Positions 1 to 5,282 of a stretch of 5,298 nucleotides of DNA are shown here, piece after piece (the first letter of the stretch is position 1; each line of letters opens with the position of its first letter). The stretch lies in the NCBI GenBank assembly GCA_947630775.1, contig CANRIY010000112.1, positions 1 through 5,298 on the forward strand, read 5' to 3'. Under the pieces are notes generated by a model. The model was not told where the DNA came from. It made no database searches and was given only the letters and a program-made list of their open reading frames with translations. The translations under genes were made by a program, and so were the position numbers. The DNA comes from an uncultured Clostridia bacterium. GTDB taxonomy: Bacteria > Bacillota > Clostridia > Christensenellales > Borkfalkiaceae.

Positions 1-75
1 GTGCACCCGGCGGGGATCGAACCCACAACCTTCGGCGTCGGAGGCCGACACGCTATCCAATTGCGCTACGAGTGC
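1..75 (-). tRNA. tRNA-Arg, anticodon CCG (3' CCA end cut by window edge)
   Basis: Read on the minus strand this folds as a complete cloverleaf. The acceptor arms GCACTCG and CGGGTGC pair over 7 bp with one G-U. The D arm is GCGC/GCGT around a loop containing GGA, so A20, a usual arginine identity base, is present. The anticodon arm is TCGGC/GCCGA around the 7-base loop CTCCGAC, and the T arm is GTGGG/CCCGC around TTCGATC. The anticodon CCG occupies 39-41 and reads the arginine codon CGG. The mature 5' end is at 75 and the discriminator A is at position 2. Position 1 gives a C, which fits an encoded CCA continuing outside the window, but this cannot be confirmed here. There is no intron and the variable loop is short. 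Confidence 0.96.
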
Positions 76-107
76 ATCTTTTGGAGCGTCAAACGCAACT
101 TTTCTGT

Positions 108-116
108 ATTATAGCA
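108..116 (-). promoter_or_regulatory. Extended -10 promoter for tRNA-Arg
   Basis: On the minus strand the sequence reads TGCTATAAT, a perfect TATAAT (108-113) preceded by the TGn extended -10 element. No good TTGACA box lies 16-18 bases upstream, which is tolerated by extended -10 promoters. Transcription would start near position 100, about 25 bases before the mature tRNA 5' end, leaving a short leader for RNase P to remove. The call rests on sequence match and position only. Confidence 0.7.
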
Positions 117-134
117 CATCTTTGAGAAAAATGC

Positions 135-163
135 TTTATATTTTCGTCGGTTTGTGATAAAAT
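135..163 (+). promoter_or_regulatory. Probable sigma-A promoter for mnmA
   Basis: TAAAAT at 158-163 is preceded by TGA, giving an extended -10 of the TGn type. TTTATA at 135-140 matches four of six bases of the -35 consensus, with a 17-bp spacer. The predicted start is near 170, leaving a leader of about 20 bases that carries the GGGGGAGG ribosome binding site (178-185). It diverges from the tRNA promoter within the same AT-rich stretch. Confidence 0.55.
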
Positions 164-190
164 AAGAAAAAAATTTCGGGGGAGGCGGAT

Positions 191-1270
191 ATGCCGCAGA
201 AAACCGTCGTCATCGGAATGAGCGGAGGGGTAGACAGCTCTGTCGCCGCGCTCCTTCTCAAAAAGCAGGGCTACCGCGTCGTGGGGCTCTTTATGCGCAA
301 CTGGGAAGAGACGGACGGAAACGGCGCCTGCACCGCGGAAGAGGACTTCGAGGACGTCAAGCGCGTCTGCGCCCTTCTCGATATCCCCTACTATTCCGTG
401 AATTTCGCAAAGGAATACATGGAGCGGGTCTTTTCCTACTTTCTTGCCGAATACAGGGCGGGCAGGACCCCCAACCCCGATGTTCTGTGCAACCGCGAGA
501 TCAAGTTCGGACCCTTTAAGGAGTATGCCAAAGATCTCGGCGCGGATCTCATCGCAACGGGGCACTACTGCGGGATCTCCCATGAAAACGGCGTGCACCG
601 CCTTCTCAAAGCCGCCGATAAGAATAAGGATCAGACCTATTTTCTCAACCAGCTGTCGCAGGAGCAGCTCAGCGGCGTGCTCTTTCCGCTTGCCGGTCTC
701 CAAAAGGACGAGGTACGCCGCATTGCGGAGGAAAACGGCCTTGCAACGGCGAAAAAAAAGGATTCCACGGGCATTTGCTTTATCGGCGAGCGCAACTTCC
801 GCAAGTTTTTGCAGGAATATCTTCCCGCGCAACCGGGGAAGATCCTCTCTTTGGAGGGCGAAGAAGTCGGCGAGCACATCGGGCTCATGTACTACACCCT
901 CGGGCAGCGGCGCGGGCTCGGGCTCGGCGGCAAGAAGGGAGAGGACGGCAGGTGGTTCGTCGCAAAAAAGGACCTTATCAATAATATCCTCTATGTCTCC
1001 CACGGCGACGAGAGTCCGCTGTTTTCCAACGGGTGCCTCGTTTCGGGCTTCAATTTTATTCCCTGTCCGCCGAAAGAAAATGAATTTTCGTGCAGGGCGA
1101 AGTTCCGTTACCGTCAGGAAGAGCAGGCCGTCCGCGTGCTCCGGACGGGCGCAGACACCCTGAAAATTCTCTTTGCCGAGCCCCAGCGCGCCGTGACGGA
1201 AGGGCAGTACGCCGTCCTCTACGACGAAAAGCAGTGCCTCGGCGGAGGCGTGATCGAGGGGACATTCTGA
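191..1270 (+). CDS. mnmA: tRNA-specific 2-thiouridylase MnmA
   Basis: MnmA uses ATP and a relayed persulfide sulfur to convert U34 of tRNA-Lys, -Glu and -Gln to 2-thiouridine in the cytoplasm; this is known for the family. The 359-residue product is full length (E. coli MnmA is about 368). Visible motifs, in order, are the PP-loop SGGVDSS at residues 11-17, the TPNPDVLC block ending in catalytic Cys100, TGHY at 123-126, KDQTYFL at 146-152, DSTGICFIGER at 191-201 with the second catalytic Cys196, the central YTLGQRRGLGLGG at 235-247, and the C-terminal beta-barrel ending in CLGGGVIEG. Both active-site cysteines are therefore present. The ATG start follows a GGGGGAGG ribosome binding site by five bases. 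The MmcQ/YjbR gene starts 25 bases downstream with no terminator between, so the two are probably co-transcribed. No sulfur-donor desulfurase gene is visible in the window. Confidence 0.97.
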   Translation: MPQKTVVIGMSGGVDSSVAALLLKKQGYRVVGLFMRNWEETDGNGACTAEEDFEDVKRVCALLDIPYYSVNFAKEYMERVFSYFLAEYRAGRTPNPDVLCNREIKFGPFKEYAKDLGADLIATGHYCGISHENGVHRLLKAADKNKDQTYFLNQLSQEQLSGVLFPLAGLQKDEVRRIAEENGLATAKKKDSTGICFIGERNFRKFLQEYLPAQPGKILSLEGEEVGEHIGLMYYTLGQRRGLGLGGKKGEDGRWFVAKKDLINNILYVSHGDESPLFSNGCLVSGFNFIPCPPKENEFSCRAKFRYRQEEQAVRVLRTGADTLKILFAEPQRAVTEGQYAVLYDEKQCLGGGVIEGTF

Positions 1271-1295
1271 GTTTTCCAAAGTGCGGGAGAAGAAC

Positions 1296-1970
1296 ATGAC
1301 GCAGATCCAAACGATTTTCAGATATTTAAGGCCCGTTCCCGAAAAACTTCTCGGGTACGGGTTTGAGGAGGCGGACGGCGGGTTCACCTTCCGCAGGGAG
1401 ATCCTCGGCGGGCAGTTTCTACTCACTGTTTTCGTCGGAAAGGACGGGAGCGTGGAGACGGAGCTTTCGGACATGCTTACGGGGGATCCCTATACGTTGC
1501 ACCTCATCGAGGACGCGGCGGGGTCGTTCGTCGGGCAGGTGCGTGCGGAGTACGGGCAAGTGCTCGGGGAGATCGCAGAACACTGTTTCGTGCGGCAGGT
1601 CTTTCGCCTTGAGATGACCCATGTCCTGCTCGCCTATGCCCTTGAGACGTACGGCGAAGAGCCGGAATATCTTTGGGACAAGTTTCCCGACAACGCCGTT
1701 CTCCGCCGAAAGGACAACGGCAAGTGGTATGCGGCGATCCTCACCGTGGAGCGGAAAAAGCTCGGGCTTGCGGGTGAGGGGAGCGTCGAAGTCGCAGACC
1801 TGCGCGCCGATCCCGCCGAGGTGCCCCGCCTCGTGGACAACGTAAAAATCTTCGGCGGCTGGCACATGAACAAAAAGCACTGGATCTCCCTTCCGCTCGA
1901 CGGCTCCGTCCCCTTCCGCGAGATCGCGGAATTTCTCGAAGAGAGCAGGAACATTGCCGCAAAACGTTAG
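1296..1970 (+). CDS. MmcQ/YjbR family protein with an extra N-terminal domain
   Basis: The C-terminal half (about residues 125-220 of 224) carries the MmcQ/YjbR (DUF419) signature: WDKFPDNAVLRRKDNGKWYAA, then a DLRADP segment, then GGWHMNKKHWISLPLDGSVP and a closing helix. This fold resembles the CyaY-like/DNA-binding MmcQ family, whose cellular role is not settled. Residues 1-100 (GYGFEEADGGFTFRREILGGQF through the segment ending in HCF) form a separate domain not found in the shortest family members, which are roughly 110-120 residues. I recall a similar two-part arrangement in other clostridial proteins. No signal peptide is seen, so it is probably cytoplasmic. I chose the ATG at 1296 because GGGAGA at 1285-1290 lies five bases before it. 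An in-frame GTG at 1281 would add MREKN but has no ribosome binding site at a proper distance. It lies 25 bases after mnmA, and its likely transcript end is the hairpin before spoIIR. Confidence 0.88.
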   Translation: MTQIQTIFRYLRPVPEKLLGYGFEEADGGFTFRREILGGQFLLTVFVGKDGSVETELSDMLTGDPYTLHLIEDAAGSFVGQVRAEYGQVLGEIAEHCFVRQVFRLEMTHVLLAYALETYGEEPEYLWDKFPDNAVLRRKDNGKWYAAILTVERKKLGLAGEGSVEVADLRADPAEVPRLVDNVKIFGGWHMNKKHWISLPLDGSVPFREIAEFLEESRNIAAKR

Positions 1971-2001
1971 TGTATAAAATTTCTTTCATTTGTCAATAAC
2001 T
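1971..2001 (+). promoter_or_regulatory. Candidate sigma-F promoter for spoIIR
   Basis: TGTATA at 1971-1976 matches the -35 element of forespore sigma-F promoters (GYATA). Fifteen bases on, GTCAATAACT at 1992-2001 is a partial match to the sigma-F -10 pattern (GGNNANAMTD): six of eight specified positions fit, while the second G and the T are missed. spoIIR is sigma-F controlled in Bacillus subtilis, so such a promoter is expected here. The predicted start falls at about 2007-2009. The alternative is that TATAAAAT at 1973-1980 is a vegetative -10, but its best upstream box, TTGCCG at 1954, sits only about 15 bases away. Confidence 0.4.
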
Positions 2002-2026
2002 TCCGTGCAAACGGAGGTTATTTTTT
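1995..2026 (+). terminator. Intrinsic terminator overlapping the spoIIR ribosome binding site
   Basis: The arms AATAACTTCCGT (1995-2006) and ACGGAGGTTATT (2011-2022) pair over all 12 positions with one G-U pair, closed by a GCAA tetraloop (GNRA type) and followed by a T run at 2021-2026. That is the form of a rho-independent terminator, though the stem has only four G-C pairs and the T run shares two bases with the stem, so strength may be moderate. The 3' arm contains GGAGG (2013-2017), nine bases before the spoIIR ATG and its only ribosome binding site. The element should end transcripts from mnmA and the MmcQ/YjbR gene, and in any read-through RNA it would hide the spoIIR ribosome binding site. 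Confidence 0.75.
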
Positions 2027-2548
2027 ATGAAAAAGATCGTTGCCGTGCTGGTATTGATCATTGCGATCGGCTGTATCGCGCTTGCGGGGCTCGGGGGAGA
2101 AACTACGGCGCAGACGGAGTATCTGCGCATCCATATCCGCGCAAATTCCAATTCGGAAGAGGACCAAGCCGTCAAATACAAGGTGCGGGACGCCGTGGTG
2201 ACCTATCTCACGCCCACGGTGGCGGAGTGCGAAACCAAAGAGGCGGCGTATGCCGCGGTCGAAGAGAAACTTTCTGCCGTCGCGCAGGTCGCAGACGGCG
2301 TTCTGCGGGCGAACGGATATTTCTACGGCGCAAGGGCGGATCTAAAGCGGGAAGAATTTCCGACCCGCGTCTATGAGGGCGCAACGCTCGAAGCGGGCGT
2401 GTACGACGCGCTGATTTTGGAGCTCGGCTCGGGCGAAGGGGACAACTGGTGGTGCGTCGTCTACCCGCCCCTGTGCTTTACGGCGGGAAACGGAAACATC
2501 GTCTATAAGAGCAAGATCGCCGAGATCGTCAGAAAATTTTTCGCCTGA
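2027..2548 (+). CDS. spoIIR: Stage II sporulation protein R (SpoIIR)
   Basis: SpoIIR is made in the forespore, exported across its membrane, and activates the SpoIIGA protease in the mother cell so that pro-sigma-E is processed; this is known from Bacillus subtilis. The 173-residue product has an N-terminal hydrophobic segment (about residues 4-23) that serves as a signal or anchor. The family hallmark LRIHIRANSNSEEDQ follows at 33-47, then KVRDAV, FPTRVY at 111-116, and the C-terminal block GEGDNWWCVVYPPLCF at 136-151 with two conserved cysteines (143 and 150). It is shorter than the B. subtilis protein (about 224 residues) but holds the whole core. The ATG follows GGAGG by nine bases, and that site is locked in the hairpin described separately. 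No clear terminator follows before the promoter of the next gene. Confidence 0.95.
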   Translation: MKKIVAVLVLIIAIGCIALAGLGGETTAQTEYLRIHIRANSNSEEDQAVKYKVRDAVVTYLTPTVAECETKEAAYAAVEEKLSAVAQVADGVLRANGYFYGARADLKREEFPTRVYEGATLEAGVYDALILELGSGEGDNWWCVVYPPLCFTAGNGNIVYKSKIAEIVRKFFA

Positions 2549-2691
2549 ATCCGCCGATCTGCCCATTTTCCACCGTTTTTCCGCATACCATGTCCGAAAA
2601 CCTGCTTTCGAAAACGTCCGTCTTCGGATCAATATCGGCGCGGCATGCAATATCTCCCAATGAAATATTTTGAATCGAAATCATTTTTTGT

Positions 2692-2720
2692 TTGACAGGA
2701 AACCGTTCTTGGTATATAAT
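2692..2720 (+). promoter_or_regulatory. Consensus sigma-A promoter for the lipoprotein gene
   Basis: TTGACA at 2692-2697 and TATAAT at 2715-2720 both match the consensus perfectly and are separated by the ideal 17 bases. The 30 bases upstream are AT-rich with short A and T runs, which could act as an UP element. The expected start is near 2727, giving a leader of about 35 bases with GGGAGGT (2751-2757) as the ribosome binding site. This should be a strong housekeeping promoter unless a repressor acts on it; no operator-like inverted repeat is evident. Confidence 0.93.
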
Positions 2721-2761
2721 AATGACACGATCCAAATAAGAAAATTCTTTGGGAGGTAATT

Positions 2762-4762
2762 ATGAAGAAACTTTTGAGCCTTGTCCTTGCCGCCGCCATG
2801 GCGGTGGGCACATGCGTCGGATTCGCGGGCTGCGATTTCGGCGGCAACAATAACAGCAACAGCGGCGACAACGGCGGCGAGAGCAATCCCGGCGGCAATA
2901 CTCCCGGTACGGTAACTACCGACACGAAAACCGAACTTCTCACAAACATCGTCAATGCGGATTACCGCTATATCACAATGGACGTCAATGCGAACGTCGC
3001 TTCCAAGACGGGCTACGATGATTTCAGCGGTACGGTCACGATCGGCGCCAAGATCGACCTTTCCGACATCACCGCTCCCGCGATCGACGCACTGGTGCAC
3101 GGCTCTTCCGCCGAAAGCAATATGTACGATATCCTGCTCATGCGCGGCGGATACGTCTACACGACGGAAGGCGCATGGGATGACGTCGAGGGTGTACAGG
3201 CAGGCGATTTCAATGCCCTTTTCAATGCCTACCGCACGTCTGATTCGCTCGCCTTTGAACGTAACAGCATCGGCGGGAACGCTGACGTAGCTCCCTCGGA
3301 CCCTGCGGGCCTTAGCGGTGTGGCAACTACGGCGGCGCAAGCCGTGCCGGGCGGACAGATCTCCGATCTCCCCGTCCTTCCCCTCGTGATCAGACTCGCC
3401 GGCAATCTTGCCGATGTGCTCGGCTGTGAGGTGAAGACCACGTCAAGCGGCTATTCCATCGATTTCGACATCGTCAAGGCCGCAAACGAAATTGCAAACG
3501 GCCTTTACAGCATTCTCGATACGGCTTCCGCCGATACGAAGGTGAACGACATCATCGCGAATGCCTATGTTACGAAGACGCTGTCGACTCTTTTGAAGGG
3601 CATCTCCGCGCAGGAAGTCCTCGGCATGCTCCAGACCATGTCGTCCGATTTCGCCACCATTATGACGATCCTGCCCGCTCCCGGGAGCCAATCCCTCTTC
3701 GATTATCTCAAGAGCGTGCTGAACGATACGAGGCTCTATGCGACGCTCTCCTACGGGCTTTCCGAATCTGGCTTCGCACTGCCCGCTACCGCAACGTGTT
3801 TCGGCGAGCTCACCTTGAAAAACATCGTCGATCTTGTCGCGTCGATCGGGGTCAAAACGGAAATCAGTTCCGGTGACGCGGCCGATGAAGAGATCGCCGA
3901 AGACGAACCCGCCGACGGAGCGATCACGGAGGAACAGATCAACGCCGTGATCGAAATGATCAAGGATATCGTCAAAAAACAGAAAGACGACCTCGTCGGC
4001 ACGATCGCAGGTCTCATCCAAGGAGGCGAAGGAGAGGGTTCGGTCGATAAGATCGCGGTCTCCCTTCTCTTCGATTCGTCGAAGAAGTTCACGGGGATCG
4101 ATGCTACGGTCTCCAACCTGAAGGCAAAAGTCACGACGGAGTACAGCGTGAATTCCGGAGAGGGAACGCCCGATTCTTCCGCGGCCGAAGAGACCGTCAC
4201 CGAAACCGCGGAGATCGGCATCTCCGGCAGCGCATCCGTCAGACTCGTGAGCAGCCTTTCGCTCACCTCTCTTCAGGGGCTGAAATACAAGACGGACGGA
4301 CAGAGCTCGGCCGAGCTTGAACCGTCGCATCATACCTATGATAAGGAGTTCACCTTCCATCTTGCCAAGGGAACTTCCATAAAGGAGGTTGTAGATGTCA
4401 CAGTCCCCGTAACTTATGAGCTGACCGTCACGGGCGACGAGGTCTCTGTCACAGTCTCCATTCCCGACTTCAAGATCAAAAACGGCGATAACTACACCCC
4501 CATCGAGAATAAGAGCGGCTCCCTTTCCCTTTCGGCGATCAAAAACGCAACATCGGAAAGACCCGCTTCGACGTTGATCTCGGGTTCAGCATCGAACACT
4601 GTCATCTTCTATGAAAACGTCATGTATGTTTGCACGATCTCTTTGCGGGGCTATGCTTGGGAAGAGGGCGTCGCGATCGAGCTTTGCTACGGCTCGGGCG
4701 GCCTGAAAACTTGGGATCAGTGGTCTGTGTACTACCGTCCCGAACTTGCGCCCATCGCGTAA
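2762..4762 (+). CDS. Secreted lipoprotein of unknown function (666 residues)
   Basis: I do not recognise a functional family. The N-terminus is a lipoprotein signal peptide: KK at 2-3, a hydrophobic stretch at 4-20, and lipobox FAGC with the lipidated Cys at residue 24. A flexible linker rich in Asn, Gly and Ser follows (25-52), as is common for lipoproteins held off the Gram-positive membrane. Residues 55-135 look beta-rich (SGTVTIGAKIDL, MRGGYVYTTEG). Residues 200-330 are largely amphipathic helix. An acidic stretch lies at 372-393 (DEEIAEDEPADG) and another beta-rich part runs over about 430-640. No catalytic motif, transporter signature or sortase signal is visible. The beta-sheet-then-helix look at the start could suggest a LolA/LppX-like fold, but that is speculation. 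The ATG lies five bases after GGGAGG. The gene has its own consensus promoter and terminator, so it is probably transcribed alone. Confidence 0.9.
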   Translation: MKKLLSLVLAAAMAVGTCVGFAGCDFGGNNNSNSGDNGGESNPGGNTPGTVTTDTKTELLTNIVNADYRYITMDVNANVASKTGYDDFSGTVTIGAKIDLSDITAPAIDALVHGSSAESNMYDILLMRGGYVYTTEGAWDDVEGVQAGDFNALFNAYRTSDSLAFERNSIGGNADVAPSDPAGLSGVATTAAQAVPGGQISDLPVLPLVIRLAGNLADVLGCEVKTTSSGYSIDFDIVKAANEIANGLYSILDTASADTKVNDIIANAYVTKTLSTLLKGISAQEVLGMLQTMSSDFATIMTILPAPGSQSLFDYLKSVLNDTRLYATLSYGLSESGFALPATATCFGELTLKNIVDLVASIGVKTEISSGDAADEEIAEDEPADGAITEEQINAVIEMIKDIVKKQKDDLVGTIAGLIQGGEGEGSVDKIAVSLLFDSSKKFTGIDATVSNLKAKVTTEYSVNSGEGTPDSSAAEETVTETAEIGISGSASVRLVSSLSLTSLQGLKYKTDGQSSAELEPSHHTYDKEFTFHLAKGTSIKEVVDVTVPVTYELTVTGDEVSVTVSIPDFKIKNGDNYTPIENKSGSLSLSAIKNATSERPASTLISGSASNTVIFYENVMYVCTISLRGYAWEEGVAIELCYGSGGLKTWDQWSVYYRPELAPIA

Positions 4763-4774
4763 CGGTTTATGAAC

Positions 4775-4806
4775 AAAGTCCGTCGGTTCCCCGACGGACT
4801 TTTTTT
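4775..4806 (+). terminator. Strong intrinsic terminator of the lipoprotein gene
   Basis: AAAGTCCGTCGG (4775-4786) and CCGACGGACTTT (4791-4802) form a perfect 12-bp stem with a TTCC loop, followed by seven T's at 4800-4806. It starts 12 bases after the stop codon. The A run on the 5' side gives some potential for termination from the opposite strand as well. Confidence 0.95.
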
Positions 4807-4894
4807 GTTTTGATTCTTATTTTTTCGCCCCCCCGGCGCCCCTATGGGGGAAGCCCCCGAAGGGGAAAGGGGTTTCAAACGCGTCAGAGAGACA

Positions 4895-4946
4895 CCCCCT
4901 CAGTCGCGCCAAGGACGGCGCGCCAGCTCCCCCTCGAGGGGGAGCC
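4895..4946 (+). repeat. Repeat unit A (complete, two stem-loops)
   Basis: The unit opens with CCTCAGTC (4898-4905). Stem-loop 1 pairs CGCGCC (4905-4910) with GGCGCG (4917-4922). CAGCTC (4924-4929) leads into stem-loop 2, a perfect 20-base palindrome (4926-4945) centred on CTCGAG with C5 and G5 runs on either side. This is the best-preserved copy and defines the module. Confidence 0.8.
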
Positions 4947-4952
4947 GAGAAA

Positions 4953-5060
4953 CCCCTCAGTCGCGCAAAGAAAGCGTGACAGCTCAGGCGGAAAAGGCTC
5001 CATAAATAGAATGGTCGCCTTTTCCCGCCATCCCTAAGGAAGGACCCTACAAGGGGAGCC
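4953..5060 (+). repeat. Repeat unit B (interrupted copy)
   Basis: CCTCAGTC is at 4955-4962. Stem-loop 1 pairs TCGCGC (4961-4966) with GCGTGA (4974-4979), including one G-U, and CAGCTC follows at 4980-4985. In place of the expected C-rich arm, about 60 bases intervene before a degenerate closing half, CCCT-aca-AGGGGAGCC (ending at 5060). The intervening part carries its own hairpin, listed separately. Confidence 0.65.
4987..5029. repeat. Hairpin inside repeat unit B
   Basis: GGCGGAAAAGGC (4987-4998) pairs with GCCTTTTCCCGCC (5017-5029) over 12 bp with one bulged C, around an 18-base AT-rich loop. It lies exactly where unit B departs from units A and C, so it may be a small inserted palindromic element. 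No convincing target duplication is visible. Confidence 0.55.
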
Positions 5061-5070
5061 AAGGTGCCCA

Positions 5071-5112
5071 CCTCAGTCACCTTGCGGTGACAGCTCCTCC
5101 TAAGGAGGCGCC
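5071..5112 (+). repeat. Repeat unit C (compact copy)
   Basis: CCTCAGTC (5071-5078) overlaps stem-loop 1, which pairs TCACC (5077-5081) with GGTGA (5086-5090) around TTGC. CAGCTC (5091-5096) follows, then stem-loop 2 pairs CCTCC (5096-5100) with GGAGG (5104-5108) around TAA. The stem sequences differ from units A and B, but pairing and the flanking words are kept. Confidence 0.75.
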
Positions 5113-5119
5113 ATGCAAC

Positions 5120-5170
5120 CCCCACCTGACGCGCTGCGCGCGCCACCTGCCCCCTTCAAAGGGGGTAGGC
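5120..5170 (+). repeat. Repeat unit D (diverged subfamily)
   Basis: The layout matches units A-C but with different words: CCACCTGAC (5122-5130), a GC-only first hairpin around TGC (5131-5141), GCCACCTGCC, then a second stem of 11 bp (5146-5156 with 5159-5169, one G-U) around a two-base CA turn. It appears to be a second subfamily of the same kind of element. Confidence 0.65.
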
Positions 5171-5174
5171 CTTG

Positions 5175-5193
5175 CCCCCTCCGTGGGAGGGGG
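5175..5193. repeat. GC-rich hairpin E
   Basis: CCCCCTCC (5175-5182) pairs perfectly with GGAGGGGG (5186-5193) around GTG. It immediately follows unit D. No T run follows, so I do not call it a terminator. Confidence 0.6.
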
Positions 5194-5231
5194 ATTAAGG
5201 GGGTGGGGCGAGTTCTCAAACTACTGCGCGT

Positions 5232-5248
5232 GGCAGGGTCTCCCTGCC
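5232..5248. repeat. Hairpin F
   Basis: GGCAGGG (5232-5238) pairs with CCCTGCC (5242-5248) around TCT, a perfect 7-bp stem. The word GGCAGGG recurs at 5263-5269 within hairpin G, hinting at a shared origin. Confidence 0.6.
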
Positions 5249-5253
5249 TAAGC

Positions 5254-5282
5254 GCTTTGGGCGGCAGGGACCGCCGCAAAGC
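5254..5282. repeat. Hairpin G at the right edge
   Basis: GCTTTGGGCGG (5254-5264) pairs with CCGCCGCAAAGC (5271-5282) over 11 bp with one bulged G, around CAGGGA. It is the strongest fold in the last 80 bases. Its purpose is unknown because the neighbouring gene lies beyond the window. Confidence 0.6.

Noticed and set aside
1281..1295. GTG start at 1281 for the MmcQ/YjbR gene
   Set aside because: No ribosome binding site lies at a suitable distance before it, while GGGAGA is well placed before the ATG at 1296.
89..1474. Long minus-strand open frame (461 codons) opposite mnmA and the start of the MmcQ/YjbR gene
   Set aside because: It is antisense to an unmistakable MnmA with all catalytic motifs. 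Its peptide has no recognised domain, and it runs into the tRNA promoter region. It is a shadow of GC-rich coding sequence.
2552..2640. Inverted repeat CGCCGAT/ATCGGCG and small hairpins (for example 2603-2630) after spoIIR as a terminator
   Set aside because: The 7-bp arms are 75 bases apart, the inner hairpins are weak, and no T run follows. I see no convincing spoIIR terminator.
3443..4360. Minus-strand open frame (305 codons) inside the lipoprotein gene
   Set aside because: The plus-strand gene has a promoter, ribosome binding site, signal peptide and terminator; the minus frame has none of these and looks compositionally like a reverse-frame artefact.
4382..4412. Internal AAGGAGG followed by ATG at 4395 within the lipoprotein gene, suggesting an internal start
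   Set aside because: The ATG is out of frame and reaches a stop after five codons. The purine run simply encodes Lys-Glu in the main frame.
4630..5146. Open frames on both strands over the end of the lipoprotein gene and the repeats (+4630-5037 and -4817-5146)
   Set aside because: Their codons come mainly from the palindromic repeats, giving Arg/Pro/Gly/Ser-rich peptides without ribosome binding sites or known domains.
4895..5170. CRISPR array
   Set aside because: Spacing between units is irregular (57 then 116 bases), the repeated words are only 6-8 bases, the intervening sequence is palindromic rather than unique spacers, and there are no cas genes.
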